64,000 bases of DNA from Saccharospirillum alexandrii_A. Lineage in GTDB: Bacteria; Pseudomonadota; Gammaproteobacteria; Pseudomonadales; Natronospirillaceae. The number at the start of each line of letters is the position of its first letter. The first letter of the stretch is position 1. The position numbers were made by a program, and so were the translations under genes. Positions 15,782 to 24,822 of the stretch are shown one piece after another. The notes under the pieces were generated by a model. The model was not told the origin of the DNA. It did no database searches and saw only the letters and a program-made list of their open reading frames with translations. The stretch is taken from assembly GCF_043641555.1 (NCBI RefSeq), contig NZ_JBHZRJ010000002.1:124001-188000 (forward strand), given 5' to 3'.

Positions 15782-16638
15782 ATCTCGACCTGTTTAGCGA
15801 GTCCAGTGAAAACGCGACTGAGCTCGGTCGCGGCGGGCTGGAAAAAATGCTCAGCGATGCCACCTCGCCAGTGCATTACCGGCTGCGGCTCGGTGACCAC
15901 GAGATCGACATGAATGCGCGGATCGGCTCGCCCATCCGGCTAGAGTATTTGGGTGAAATTCGCTGCGTTTATTGCGACAAGGTGACCAATAAAAGCTTCG
16001 GCCAGGGTTATTGCTACGAACATTTCACGACGCTGGCGCAATGCGACAGCTGCATGATGAGCCCGGAAAAATGCCACTTCGATCAGGGCACCTGCCGCGA
16101 ACCGGAATGGGCAGAAGTGACCTGCATGCAATCGCATTACGTCTACCTGGCCAACGCCAGCGGCATCAAGGTGGGCATTACCCGCGGCGGCCAGGTGCCG
16201 ACGCGCTGGGTCGACCAGGGTGCGACCCAGGCGATGATCATTGCCCGGGTCTCCTCGCGCAAACTGGCCGGCTTATTGGAGGTGGTCTTCAAGCAGCATG
16301 TCGCCGATAAAACCAACTGGCGCACCATGTTGAAAGGCACCTCCGAGCCGCTGGATTTGCCCGCACTGCGTGACCAGTTGGTGGCCGAGTGTCGCCCGGA
16401 ACTGGATGCTCTGATCGCAGACTATGGATTACAAGCCATTCAGTTGATCAACCACGCCGATGTGCGGTCGCTGGATTATCCGGTAGAGCAGTATCCCGAA
16501 AAAGTCAGCAGCCTGACGCTCGACAAACAGCCGGTTGTCGAAGGTACTTTGCTCGGCATTAAAGGCCAGTACTGGATTCTTGATACTGGCGTCATCAATA
16601 TTCGTCGCCACACCGGCTACCAGGTGGTGTTGCGTTAA
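15778..16638 (+). CDS. DUF2797 family zinc-finger-like protein
   Basis: A 286-residue protein. Its middle region has a Cys/His cluster (IRCVYCDKVTNKSFGQGYCYEH, CDSCM, CHF, GTC) likely to bind zinc. The next segment, HYVYLANASGIKVGIT followed by GATQAMIIARVSSRKLAGLLEVVF, has the look of a GIY-YIG-type fold (Y-x-Y and an alpha helix ending in E). A nuclease or nucleic-acid-binding role is possible but unproven. It overlaps the DUF1315 gene by four bases and is followed by pepN after 105 bases. Confidence 0.8.
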   Translation: MNLDLFSESSENATELGRGGLEKMLSDATSPVHYRLRLGDHEIDMNARIGSPIRLEYLGEIRCVYCDKVTNKSFGQGYCYEHFTTLAQCDSCMMSPEKCHFDQGTCREPEWAEVTCMQSHYVYLANASGIKVGITRGGQVPTRWVDQGATQAMIIARVSSRKLAGLLEVVFKQHVADKTNWRTMLKGTSEPLDLPALRDQLVAECRPELDALIADYGLQAIQLINHADVRSLDYPVEQYPEKVSSLTLDKQPVVEGTLLGIKGQYWILDTGVINIRRHTGYQVVLR

Positions 16639-16743
16639 CGACTGGCTGTCGGGCTTTAACCAGAGCCTGTTATCTGGCCATTGCATCGGCTGTTACACAC
16701 GGCCTTTCCGACCTGACCCTACAAGGGCAAGAGTGAGACACTG

Positions 16744-19377
16744 ATGAGAACACAGGATCCGAAAACCATTTACCTCAGTGAGTACCAGCAACCGGCTTTC
16801 TGGGTAGAACACGTTAATCTGACCGTGAGCCTCTTTGATGGCTACACCGAAGTCTCGTCAGAGCTGACCCTGAAAAAGAACCCCGAGGTCGCCAGTCGCG
16901 AACTGGTACTAAACGGCATTGATCAGGACATTCAGTCTCTGCAGCTGGATGATAAGCAACTGAGCAGTGCCGACTATCACTATGCGGATGGCGTACTCAC
17001 TCTGAATTGCGATTCAGAACAGCTCATTTTTCGTGCCGTAACTCGCATAGATCCGCAGAACAATACCTCGCTTGAAGGTCTGTACCAGTCTGGCTCAATG
17101 TACTGCACTCAATGCGAGGCGGAAGGCTTTCGCAAGATTACCTTTTACCCCGATCGCCCTGATGTGATGGCGACCTTTACCACCCGCATCGAAGCCGACG
17201 CCGGCCAGTTTCCGGTGCTGTTGTCGAACGGGAATCCGGTAGACAGCGGTGCTCTGGAAGGCGGACGACACTATGCCGTCTGGGAAGACCCCTTTCCGAA
17301 ACCGAGTTATCTTTTTGCGCTGGTCGCTGGCGACCTGAGCAGCAAGGATGACCGGTTCACCACGCGCAGCGGTCGTGACGTCACGCTGAGAATTTTTGTT
17401 GAACCGCAGAATGCACACAAGGTTGACTTTGCGCTGGACTCCCTGAAAAAAGCCATGCAATGGGACGAAGAAGTCTATGGACGAGAATACGATCTGGATC
17501 TGTTCATGATCGTCGCCTCCGACTTCTTCAACATGGGCGCCATGGAAAACAAAGGCCTGAATATTTTCAACAGTGCTGCTGTACTCGCCTCGCCTGATAC
17601 CTCGAATGATCAGCGCTTTGAACGTATCGAAGGCATTGTCGCGCACGAGTATTTCCACAACTGGAGTGGCAACCGCGTAACCTGCCGCGACTGGTTTCAG
17701 TTGTCGCTGAAAGAAGGGTTTACCGTTTTTCGCGATACCGAGTTCAGCTCCGACATACACGACCGTGCGGTGAAGCGAATAGAAACCGTCGCCGGTCTGC
17801 GGGCTGTTCAGTTCCCAGAAGACAACGGCCCGATGGCGCACCCGGTTCGGCCCGATTCGTACATTGAAATCAATAATTTCTACACCGCCACCGTGTATGA
17901 AAAGGGCGCCGAAGTTGTGCGCATGATTCACACCCTGGTCGGACCGGATGATTTTCGACGCGGTTCGGATCTGTACTTTGAACGCTTTGACGGCCAGGCA
18001 GTAACCACCGACGATTTCGTGGCCTGCATGGAACAGGTGTCTGGTCTGGATCTGACCCAGTTCAAGCGCTGGTACACCCAGGCGGGTACACCCCGGTTGT
18101 CGGTGACCGACGACTACGATGCAGACAGCCAAACCTACCGGCTTTCTTTTCACCAGTCGTGCCCGGCAACACCAGGGCAGACCGATAAACTCCCCTTTGT
18201 GATTCCGGTCAAGCTGGGTCTGTTGGGTGCCGATGGCAACGACTTGCCAATACACACCAGCGCCAACTACAACGCCGGCACCGAGGTGCTGACCCTCACC
18301 GATGAAATAACCGAGGTCGTCTTTACCGGCGTATCGGAACGGCCCGTCCCCAGTTTGCTGAGGGACTTTTCGGCCCCCGTGAAGTGGTCGTTTGGTTACA
18401 GTGACGAGCAACTCGCGTTCCTGGCCGCCAACGATGCCAACGGGTTCAACCGATGGGACGCTTTGCAGCAACTGTATAGTCGCGCCATTCTGAGCATGGC
18501 GGAGGATCACCGTGCCGGTCGCTCTCTGACACCGCCTTCGGTGTTGGTGGAGACCGTGGCCAATGTAGCGGGCGACGCCTCCCTGTCCCACGCCATTCGC
18601 GCCAGCATGCTGACCTTGCCCGGCTATGCCATCCTCAAAGACGCCGTCGACGTCGTCTACATTGACGATCTGATCGCCGCGCGCAAGCACCTGGTCAAGA
18701 CACTCGCCACCCGCTACCGGGACATCTGGCGGTCTCTGACCGAGAAGCTAAGCAGCGATGCACCCTATGAATTCAATGCCGAAGAATCCGGTCGTCGTCA
18801 GTTGCAGGGCCTGAGCCTCTGGTACTGGTTAAAGGCCGGCGACCAGGCTGCGTTCGATTTCGCCGCAGAACTGTACGCCAGTGCCACGAACCAGACCGAT
18901 CGCAGCAACGCCCTGCGAGCGGTGCTGGCGGGTGATGCCGAAGCCTTGCAACAATCGCTGCTGAGCGATTTTTACGAGCGCTGGCAGTCGGATACCCAGA
19001 TGGTTGAGCAATGGCTGACCATGCAAGCGGGAACGCCGGGCATGACGGTCCCGGGCATTGAAACGCTGATGCAACACCCAGCGTTTGACATCAAAAACCC
19101 GAACAAGGTGCGCAGCGTCATTGTCGGCTTTGCGATGAACACCGAGTCGTTTCACGATGCCAGGGGAGAGGGGTATGCCTTGCTCGCGAAGGTGGTTCAG
19201 CAGTTGAACGCCCTGAACCCGCAGCTGGCTGCCAGGCTGGTAACGCTGCTGTCGGACTGGAAGCGCTACGATGCAGACCGTGGCAAGATGATGGCGTCAG
19301 CACTGGAGACCATTCTGGCCACCGATTCACTGTCATCCAACGTCTTTGAAATGGCACAGCGGGCTCTGAAAGACTAA
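16744..19377 (+). CDS. pepN: aminopeptidase N
   Basis: An 877-residue cytoplasmic M1 zinc aminopeptidase that removes N-terminal residues from peptides in late protein turnover. The exopeptidase motif GAMEN sits at 265-269, the zinc ligands at His301 and His305 (HEYFH) and Glu324 in LKEGF, with the expected 18-residue gap. These positions are four residues after those in E. coli PepN. The N-terminal beta domain, thermolysin-like domain and helical C-terminal domain all appear intact. It is a single gene; a tRNA with its own promoter lies about 100 bases downstream. Confidence 0.96.
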   Translation: MRTQDPKTIYLSEYQQPAFWVEHVNLTVSLFDGYTEVSSELTLKKNPEVASRELVLNGIDQDIQSLQLDDKQLSSADYHYADGVLTLNCDSEQLIFRAVTRIDPQNNTSLEGLYQSGSMYCTQCEAEGFRKITFYPDRPDVMATFTTRIEADAGQFPVLLSNGNPVDSGALEGGRHYAVWEDPFPKPSYLFALVAGDLSSKDDRFTTRSGRDVTLRIFVEPQNAHKVDFALDSLKKAMQWDEEVYGREYDLDLFMIVASDFFNMGAMENKGLNIFNSAAVLASPDTSNDQRFERIEGIVAHEYFHNWSGNRVTCRDWFQLSLKEGFTVFRDTEFSSDIHDRAVKRIETVAGLRAVQFPEDNGPMAHPVRPDSYIEINNFYTATVYEKGAEVVRMIHTLVGPDDFRRGSDLYFERFDGQAVTTDDFVACMEQVSGLDLTQFKRWYTQAGTPRLSVTDDYDADSQTYRLSFHQSCPATPGQTDKLPFVIPVKLGLLGADGNDLPIHTSANYNAGTEVLTLTDEITEVVFTGVSERPVPSLLRDFSAPVKWSFGYSDEQLAFLAANDANGFNRWDALQQLYSRAILSMAEDHRAGRSLTPPSVLVETVANVAGDASLSHAIRASMLTLPGYAILKDAVDVVYIDDLIAARKHLVKTLATRYRDIWRSLTEKLSSDAPYEFNAEESGRRQLQGLSLWYWLKAGDQAAFDFAAELYASATNQTDRSNALRAVLAGDAEALQQSLLSDFYERWQSDTQMVEQWLTMQAGTPGMTVPGIETLMQHPAFDIKNPNKVRSVIVGFAMNTESFHDARGEGYALLAKVVQQLNALNPQLAARLVTLLSDWKRYDADRGKMMASALETILATDSLSSNVFEMAQRALKD

Positions 19378-19414
19378 ACGGGGCGCATAACTGCTTGAAA
19401 TACAACACAAAGTA

Positions 19415-19442
19415 TTGACAGCGGGTTCGGTGCCAGTAGAAT
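19415..19442 (+). promoter_or_regulatory. sigma70 promoter of tRNA-Ala
   Basis: TTGACA (19415-19420), 16-base spacer, TAGAAT (19437-19442), followed by a GC-rich discriminator. The tRNA 5' end lies 37 bases after the -10 box. This is a textbook stable-RNA promoter layout. Confidence 0.75.
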
Positions 19443-19478
19443 ACGCAGCGGTGTCAGACGGGAGTCCGGCACCGATTT

Positions 19479-19554
19479 GGGGCTATAGCTCAGCTGGGAG
19501 AGCGCCTGCATGGCATGCAGGAGGTCTGCGGTTCGATCCCGCATAGCTCCACCA
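19479..19554 (+). tRNA. tRNA-Ala (anticodon GGC)
   Basis: A 76-base cloverleaf with CCA encoded. The acceptor stem GGGGCTA pairs with TAGCTCC (one G-T pair). The D arm is AGCTCAGCTGGGAGAGC and the anticodon stem CTGCA/TGCAG surrounds the loop TGGCATG, with anticodon GGC. The T arm contains GTTCGATCC. It decodes GCC/GCU alanine codons. A strong terminator follows within seven bases. Confidence 0.97.
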
Positions 19555-19560
19555 AATTTA

Positions 19561-19588
19561 AAAACCGGCCCCTGTGGCCGGTTTTTTT
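19561..19588 (+). terminator. rho-independent terminator of tRNA-Ala
   Basis: AAAACCGGCC, short loop, GGCCGGTTTTTTT. The A-run on the left and T-run on the right let it act in both directions, so it also serves the convergent OmpA-like gene ending at 19600. Confidence 0.88.
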
Positions 19589-19599
19589 ATGGGCGCTGA

Positions 19600-20595
19600 T
19601 TACTGTGGTGGTAGCGGCTCCAGAATAATTTCAATACGCCGATTCTGCTGTCGACTGGCGTCATCTGTCTCTTCTACCTTTGGCTGAGTGTCAGCAACAC
19701 CGGTTGCACTTAGCCGTTGCGGATCAATGCCCAATTCTGTAAGGCGGCGCACGGCGGCGCTGGCTCGGGCTGAGCTCAACTCCCAGTTGGTTGGGTAGAG
19801 GTTTTTCATTGAGACCACGGGCAAGCTGTCGCTGTGACCGACGACTCTGATGTTGTATTGCTCAAAACTTTCTATGGCTTCAGCGACGTCTTCGAGTACG
19901 GCAACGGACTGGTTGTTTAACTGAGCAGAACCGGAATCAAACAGGATGGCTTCCGGCAACTGGATCACGGTCGAGCCATCGTCCCGTTGCTCGATCGATT
20001 GGGTGCGGTTATCGCTCAGCGCCGCCAGTTGTTGCTCAAGTGCGTCGATGGCCTGCTGTTCGCGCTGCAAACGGCTTTCGAGGTCTTCTACTTCTTCTTT
20101 CCGACCGGTCAGGGCGGTATTGGTCGCCTGCAATTGCTGTTGGTAGCGTTCGTTGAGACGAATTTGCTGCTCCAGCTGCTCGGTCAATTCACGATTTTCC
20201 TGAGCCCGGGCATCGGCTTCCGATTCCAGTCTCGACAGTTCCTGTTGGCGACTGGATGCCGCCTCCAGCCGTTGCTGGGATTGTTGCTGCGTGGCAACCA
20301 GGCTGGTGTATTCCTCGGTCACCTCGTTTAGCCGGGCTTGTAGCTCCGTCACTATGTCCGACAGGTCTGTCTGCTGGCTCGTGAACTGACCCAGGCGTTG
20401 TTCGAGCTGGCGGTTGGTTTCGGACAGAGTTTGCAGACGAGTGCGGGCAGCGAGGAGATCTTCCGATTGATCGCTGACCTGTTGTTCCAGTGTTTGGGTC
20501 GAACGGGTTAGTTGCTGGTTGTCCCACAGCACGTAAGCCGTAAACAGCGCGAGCAGCAGGGCGGCAGTCAATGCCCAGAGGGTCGATCTTGGCAT
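19600..20595 (-). CDS. coiled-coil OmpA/MotB-domain envelope protein
   Basis: A 331-residue protein with one N-terminal membrane helix (about residues 6-24, LWALTAALLLALFTAYVLW). A long Gln/Glu-rich coiled coil follows to about 200, then a C-terminal OmpA-like peptidoglycan-binding domain (IRVVGHSDSLP, NWELSSARASAAVRRL, QQNRRIEIILEP). It is probably anchored in the inner membrane with the OmpA domain in the periplasm, as in MotB-like and PAL-like proteins. MotB's proton-channel Asp near the helix is not evident in its usual context, so a flagellar stator role is unlikely. It is a lone gene with a shared terminator downstream. Confidence 0.85.
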   Translation of the reverse strand: MPRSTLWALTAALLLALFTAYVLWDNQQLTRSTQTLEQQVSDQSEDLLAARTRLQTLSETNRQLEQRLGQFTSQQTDLSDIVTELQARLNEVTEEYTSLVATQQQSQQRLEAASSRQQELSRLESEADARAQENRELTEQLEQQIRLNERYQQQLQATNTALTGRKEEVEDLESRLQREQQAIDALEQQLAALSDNRTQSIEQRDDGSTVIQLPEAILFDSGSAQLNNQSVAVLEDVAEAIESFEQYNIRVVGHSDSLPVVSMKNLYPTNWELSSARASAAVRRLTELGIDPQRLSATGVADTQPKVEETDDASRQQNRRIEIILEPLPPQ

Positions 20596-20862
20596 GGCAT
20601 TTTCCTATGTCAGTGATGTGTCAAGCATGACCCAAAACCCGGGCGGGTGTCGACACTCTTTCGTCACCAATCCCTCATAGGGCATCGCCGTGGTTGCCTT
20701 ATAGTTGAAGAACGGTCAGGTAGTCAGCCATGAAGTGCAATATACGTGCGTTTGCACAAACACTGGTGAATACTGCTAAGGTTATTTTCAGTGTTCCAGC
20801 CCCGCCGGGATGACAGCCGAACGCTGGTATCGACACCTACAAATAAAAACAATGGAAACGTC
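20596..20862. other. 267-base divergent intergenic region
   Basis: It separates the OmpA-like gene from the acyl-CoA-synthetase-like gene and must hold both promoters. I see no consensus sigma70 box, no clear operator and no ORF. A GTTTG-CA-CAAAC inverted motif near 20750 has the opposite arm order to a PsrA site. Confidence 0.3.
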
Positions 20863-22539
20863 ATGAACAATACAAAACAAGAACGCCATTATCAGACACC
20901 CTTGCAGGAACTGGCGCGCCATGTGCGAGAGCGGGGCGATGAAGCCTATTTGCACCAGCCTGTTAACCGACAATTAACCGTGTGGACCTGGCAGCAGGTT
21001 GATGAGGATGCTCGCAAAATTGCTCAGGGCCTGAAATCCCTGGGGTTAAACCCGGGCGACCGTGTTGCCATTTTTGCCAAAAACAGTGCTGAATGGTTTA
21101 TCGCCGACTGGGCCATCATGATGGCCGGCATGGTCAGTGTGCCTATTTATGCGACAGCGGGTGAATCGACGCTGCAATACATACTCGATCACAGCGAAGC
21201 GAAAGCAATCTTCGTTGGCAAGCTGGACGACAAAACCGCGGGGTCTCAGGTATTTGATGGCTCGATTCCCCGAATCGGGTTTCCCTACGATACGGTCGAG
21301 CACGATATCCGCTGGCAGGACTGGATCAGCCAGCAAACGCCATTGGCCGAGGTAGCCGAGGCAGGTCTGGACGACATTATGTCCATTGTTTACACCTCGG
21401 GAAGTACCGGTAACCCGAAAGGTGTGGTCCTGAAGTTTGGTCAGTACGCGGCCGCCGCGACGGCCAATCGAAGCGTGATCAATTTGCGACCAGACGACCG
21501 CACGGTATCATATTTGCCACTGGCTCATATCACCGAGCGTACTGTGATACAGGGCACTTCTCTCTATGCCGGTGGCCCGGTCTATTTTGTTGAATCGCTC
21601 GATACCTTTGTCGAGGATTTGAAAGTGGCACAGCCGACCGCCTTTTTGTCGGTACCGCGGCTTTGGGTGCGCTTTCAGGCTGGGGTGCATGAGAAGATGC
21701 CGGAACAAAAGCTCCAGAAGCTATTACGTATTCCGCTGCTTGGTAAATTGGTTGCGAAGAAAATTCGCCAGGGGTTGGGCTTGAATTCGGTGCGTATTTT
21801 TGGATCGGGTTCGGCGCCCATCTCGCCCAGTACCTTGCACTGGTACTACCGATTGGGCATTCCCATCTGTGAAGCCTGGGGCATGACGGAAACGGCTGGC
21901 TTGTCGACCACCAATATGCCGTTTCGCGAAGACAGGCTGGGCACCATTGGGGTGCCCATCGATTGCCTCGACATTCGCCTGAGTGAGGAGGGCGAGATGC
22001 AGGTGCGTGGCGACACCGTCTTCGAAACCTACTACAAAAACCCGGAAGCGACGGCCGATTCATTTGAAGATGGCTGGTTTAAAACCGGTGACAAGGCCAC
22101 TAAAAACCCGGATGGGTCCTACACCATCGTCGGGCGGTTGAAAGAAGAATTCAAAACCGCCAAGGGCAAGTACGTTGCACCCGTTCCCATTGAAAGTCAG
22201 CTGGCGGGCAACCCCGACATCGAACAGGTCTGTCTGATGGGCAGTGGGCGAACGCAACCGGTGGCCGTGGTGGTAATGGCCGAGCATTTGCGCAAGTCTG
22301 ACCGGGAACCTCTGAGGGCTTCGCTACAGCATACGCTGTCGGCCGTTAATGCCGGTCTGGAATCACACCAGCGCTTAGATGGTATTCTGGTGGCGGATGA
22401 TCTGTGGAGCATAGAAAACGGTCTGCTAACACCTACATTGAAATTAAAGCGAGCCGACCTTGAGCGTCAGTATCAGGATCGTCTGGCTAATGTGTCGGCC
22501 GGTAAAGTGTTCTGGGAAGATGAAACCGTGACCAGTTAG
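20863..22539 (+). CDS. AMP-dependent synthetase/ligase, long-chain acyl-CoA synthetase type
   Basis: A 558-residue adenylate-forming enzyme that activates a carboxylate, probably a fatty acid, with ATP and then CoA. Core motifs: YTSGSTGNPKG (P-loop-like, about residue 180), YLPLAHITER, WGMTETAG, GWFKTGDKA and the C-terminal lysine region KTAKGKYVAP. It resembles the FAA1-type long-chain synthetases more than FadD. The start at 20863 follows a GGAAA tract; a 24-codon upstream extension has no RBS. It could feed fadBA elsewhere in the window, though the substrate is unproven. Confidence 0.85.
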   Translation: MNNTKQERHYQTPLQELARHVRERGDEAYLHQPVNRQLTVWTWQQVDEDARKIAQGLKSLGLNPGDRVAIFAKNSAEWFIADWAIMMAGMVSVPIYATAGESTLQYILDHSEAKAIFVGKLDDKTAGSQVFDGSIPRIGFPYDTVEHDIRWQDWISQQTPLAEVAEAGLDDIMSIVYTSGSTGNPKGVVLKFGQYAAAATANRSVINLRPDDRTVSYLPLAHITERTVIQGTSLYAGGPVYFVESLDTFVEDLKVAQPTAFLSVPRLWVRFQAGVHEKMPEQKLQKLLRIPLLGKLVAKKIRQGLGLNSVRIFGSGSAPISPSTLHWYYRLGIPICEAWGMTETAGLSTTNMPFREDRLGTIGVPIDCLDIRLSEEGEMQVRGDTVFETYYKNPEATADSFEDGWFKTGDKATKNPDGSYTIVGRLKEEFKTAKGKYVAPVPIESQLAGNPDIEQVCLMGSGRTQPVAVVVMAEHLRKSDREPLRASLQHTLSAVNAGLESHQRLDGILVADDLWSIENGLLTPTLKLKRADLERQYQDRLANVSAGKVFWEDETVTS

Positions 22540-22580
22540 TACGACGTTTTACCGAGTTTTTAGCGAACACCGTTATCAGT

Positions 22581-22607
22581 AAGCCCGATCCTCGATTGGG
22601 CTTTTTT
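22581..22607 (+). terminator. rho-independent terminator after the synthetase gene
   Basis: AAGCCCGAT/ATTGGGCTT stem (one G-T pair), five-base loop, T-run. It ends the preceding transcript 41 bases after the stop. The 200 bases beyond it, up to the next gene, hold no other clear element. Confidence 0.85.
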
Positions 22608-22803
22608 GTGTGCACTGAAAGCTTGGGGTGTAAAAGCGCCAAGTTGAGGCCTTCGGGCAAAACGTGCATCAATGTGGGGCTTTATTGGACGGCTAAATAC
22701 CCGGGCAGGGTGCGTTCTGGGCAGGCAAGCTTATTGCATAGTCGGTATTGGCAATTGCTTTATTGTCGGCCTTGCGGAATCAATTTCAGCACAGGAGTCG
22801 AGT

Positions 22804-23085
22804 ATGTCAGAACAACAACACTGGTTGATCAAACCCGAAAATTACCGGGCGCTGCAGAATATTCGCAAACGCATTCGCGCCATTTACGGTGACGACATTC
22901 GCATTACGTCGACACAGGATCTGGCTATTCTGACCCGCTATCGGAACGATAAGGATGCAAAACTGAATGCATTATTGTCGGAGTTTGAGGCGCGTGCGCC
23001 GTTCGAACTGACTGACTGGGAAAAACCAGCAGTGCATGCAGCCGGGCAGTCACAACGGGTGTATCGCGGGCAGATCGTGGCGTAA
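22804..23085 (+). CDS. small hypothetical protein
   Basis: 93 residues, soluble, no signal peptide, not recognised. It opens MSEQQHWLIKPENYRALQNIRKRIRAIYG and has alternating basic and acidic helices with a tail DWEKPAVHAAGQSQRVYRG. The start has an AGGAG five bases upstream, better than the longer frame. It is convergent with the DUF1624 gene, two bases apart at the 3' ends. Codon use is like the neighbours, so it is probably a real gene. Confidence 0.6.
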   Translation: MSEQQHWLIKPENYRALQNIRKRIRAIYGDDIRITSTQDLAILTRYRNDKDAKLNALLSEFEARAPFELTDWEKPAVHAAGQSQRVYRGQIVA

Positions 23086-23087
23086 GC

Positions 23088-23825
23088 CTAGCCAGTGAAT
23101 TGGTAAATCAGCCAGGCTAGGCCATAGAGAGGAATCTGGTGAACCATATAGAAACCGAGGCTGTGTCGGCTGAGCCAGATAAAAGGGCCGCTGGTCGGCA
23201 GCAACGGCAGTTGCCTAATGCCAAATAAACGCTGATGACCGAGGTAAATGCCAATATAAACCATGCCCAGCCAGGGAATCAGCCGCGTAAGATCCATGGT
23301 TCTATCCGGCAGATTCAACGGGTCTTGCAATGCCTGATACAAGGGCGCCAGATTGAACCAGTCAGTCAGGTTGAACAGGGCGATGATGGTGATACCCGCT
23401 AACAGGGCGAGACGGGGGGTATAAAGCAATGGCAGCGCCAGTAAGCTGGCGATCGCAATAAAGTGAAGCACGCCAAACCAGATCCAGTTGCCTGGGTATA
23501 AAAAGAAGGTAGCGACACTGAACGTTAATGCCCCGGCCAGTATTTTGGCTTCCCGCACCCAGAAGGCCCGCCAGCGAATGCCATGGGCGTTCGCCAATAC
23601 CAGGCTGGCCCCTACACTCAAAAAGAACAGGGTAACAATAATGCTGCGAAAGCTAGCCCAGAAGGGGGCTTTTGCATCGAAACTCAGGTAGCCAAAAACA
23701 CTCAGATCGTAGCCAAAATGAAACACGGCCATTAACACAAGTGCCAGGGCACGCATCTGGTCAATGCTGATCAGCCTACGATCTTGAGAGTGCGCCCAGG
23801 GGGGCTGGCCTGTTCCGGACGCCAT
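23088..23825 (-). CDS. DUF1624/HGSNAT-like membrane acyltransferase-type protein
   Basis: A 245-residue polytopic membrane protein with the family start ISIDQMRALALVLMAVFHFGYDL, the central WIWFGVLHFIAIAS helix and the C-terminal FYMVHQIPLYG helix, about seven membrane segments in all. Related to heparan-alpha-glucosaminide acetyltransferase-like proteins, which move an acyl group across a membrane; the substrate here is unknown. The ATG at 23825 lies two bases after the stop of the upstream secreted-protein gene, so both probably form one operon with the small protein before them. Confidence 0.78.
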   Translation of the reverse strand: MASGTGQPPWAHSQDRRLISIDQMRALALVLMAVFHFGYDLSVFGYLSFDAKAPFWASFRSIIVTLFFLSVGASLVLANAHGIRWRAFWVREAKILAGALTFSVATFFLYPGNWIWFGVLHFIAIASLLALPLLYTPRLALLAGITIIALFNLTDWFNLAPLYQALQDPLNLPDRTMDLTRLIPWLGMVYIGIYLGHQRLFGIRQLPLLPTSGPFIWLSRHSLGFYMVHQIPLYGLAWLIYQFTG

Positions 23826-23827
23826 GG

Positions 23828-24394
23828 TCAAAATGGGCTGGTCCCCGAGTCAGACAGGTCTACACCATTGACCGGGAGGTAGATGATCTGATGGTGGGGG
23901 CGGCTTCCATTCCAGGCGAGTTGCTGGGTAATCAACGTCTGGTCTGTGCGCCACTGGGTTTTCAGAATGACGGCATCCCGTTCCAGGGCATCGGACCAGT
24001 TATCTGGCGGGTTATTGGACGATCCTGCCGGCTGGATAACCTGTTGATGTGCCGGTTCGCCGTACTGCTGGGTGATTAGGGCCCGAACGCTCTCAAATTG
24101 CTCCAGCCAGACGTTGGTTGGGCTACCCGGGGCGACGTTGAATATAAAGCGACCGGTTTCCAGCCGGCCGTCTTCAAACTGATAGACCAGGCGTGTTCGG
24201 TTGATGCCCGGTAAACTGGCCTCGTAAATGAGGTAATCGCGTTCGCTCAGCGGGGTTAGGTTAGGGCGCTGTTCCAGGTCGCGAACCGCCATGGCGCTTT
24301 GCCCCCAGTTGGCGACGCCGAAATCTTCAGCGCCGGCCAGCGGGGTGACGATCAGCAAGCTGAGGGCCAGCCATACCTTACTGAGCGGTCGCAT
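23828..24394 (-). CDS. secreted hypothetical protein
   Basis: 188 residues with a clear signal peptide (MRPLSKVWLALSLLIVTPLAGAEDF, cleavage after AGA). The mature part (NWGQSAMAVRDLEQRP, YLIYEASLPGINRTRLVYQFEDGRL) is soluble and likely periplasmic. No family is recognised. The start at 24394 has GGAGC seven bases before it; a longer frame would add 14 residues ahead of the signal peptide. It sits between the charge-segregated small protein (four bases away) and DUF1624. Confidence 0.72.
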   Translation of the reverse strand: MRPLSKVWLALSLLIVTPLAGAEDFGVANWGQSAMAVRDLEQRPNLTPLSERDYLIYEASLPGINRTRLVYQFEDGRLETGRFIFNVAPGSPTNVWLEQFESVRALITQQYGEPAHQQVIQPAGSSNNPPDNWSDALERDAVILKTQWRTDQTLITQQLAWNGSRPHHQIIYLPVNGVDLSDSGTSPF

Positions 24395-24398
24395 GGCG

Positions 24399-24740
24399 TT
24401 AGCTCCGCTCAAAACGTTCGAGCAACTCGTCGCCACTCAATTCGTCGAAATCAGCTGTATCCGGGTCATCTAACGGTTCTGGCTCGGAAAATGGAGCGGA
24501 TTTCGGGTCACCCGTACTCGCGACGCTTGGCTTGACGGGGGGCTGACCCGCGCTGGTGTCTTTACCTCTGTTTTCTTCCAGAAACTTCGCATAGGCCGAC
24601 TTACTGCGGTTCTTGTGCTTGGACAGACGGTTTTTACTGGGGATCTTGCCTTTGTCGCCTTTGCTGATAAAGGTTTTCTTGGACCCGGTTTTAATGCCGA
24701 GCCGGTCTTTCAGCGAACGACTCTTTTTTCTGCGTGACAT
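24399..24740 (-). CDS. small charge-segregated hypothetical protein
   Basis: 113 residues. The first 60 are strongly basic (MSRRKKSRSLKDRLG, KNRLSKHKNRSKSAYAKF). A Ser/Pro-rich middle follows, and the last 30 are acidic (EPEPLDDPDTADFDELSGDELLERFE). No hydrophobic segment. The KKSR start recalls YihI-type GTPase activators that bind ribosomes or Der, but the rest does not match well enough to name it. An RNA- or ribosome-binding role is a guess. Its stop lies just before the start of the secreted-protein gene. Confidence 0.65.
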   Translation of the reverse strand: MSRRKKSRSLKDRLGIKTGSKKTFISKGDKGKIPSKNRLSKHKNRSKSAYAKFLEENRGKDTSAGQPPVKPSVASTGDPKSAPFSEPEPLDDPDTADFDELSGDELLERFERS

Positions 24741-24822
24741 GCTTTTCCCATCGAATTGGGTTGAATGTGTCCCTATTATAGACGCTTACTGGCGAATCTA
24801 AATGCACAGAATAGGGTAATTC

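Noticed and set aside
17095..18690. 531-codon open frame antisense to pepN
   Set aside because: Shadow frame; the opposite strand encodes a complete aminopeptidase with all motifs.
20741..20790. PsrA site before the acyl-CoA-synthetase-like gene
   Set aside because: The motif there is GTTTG-CA-CAAAC, with the arms in the opposite order to the consensus.
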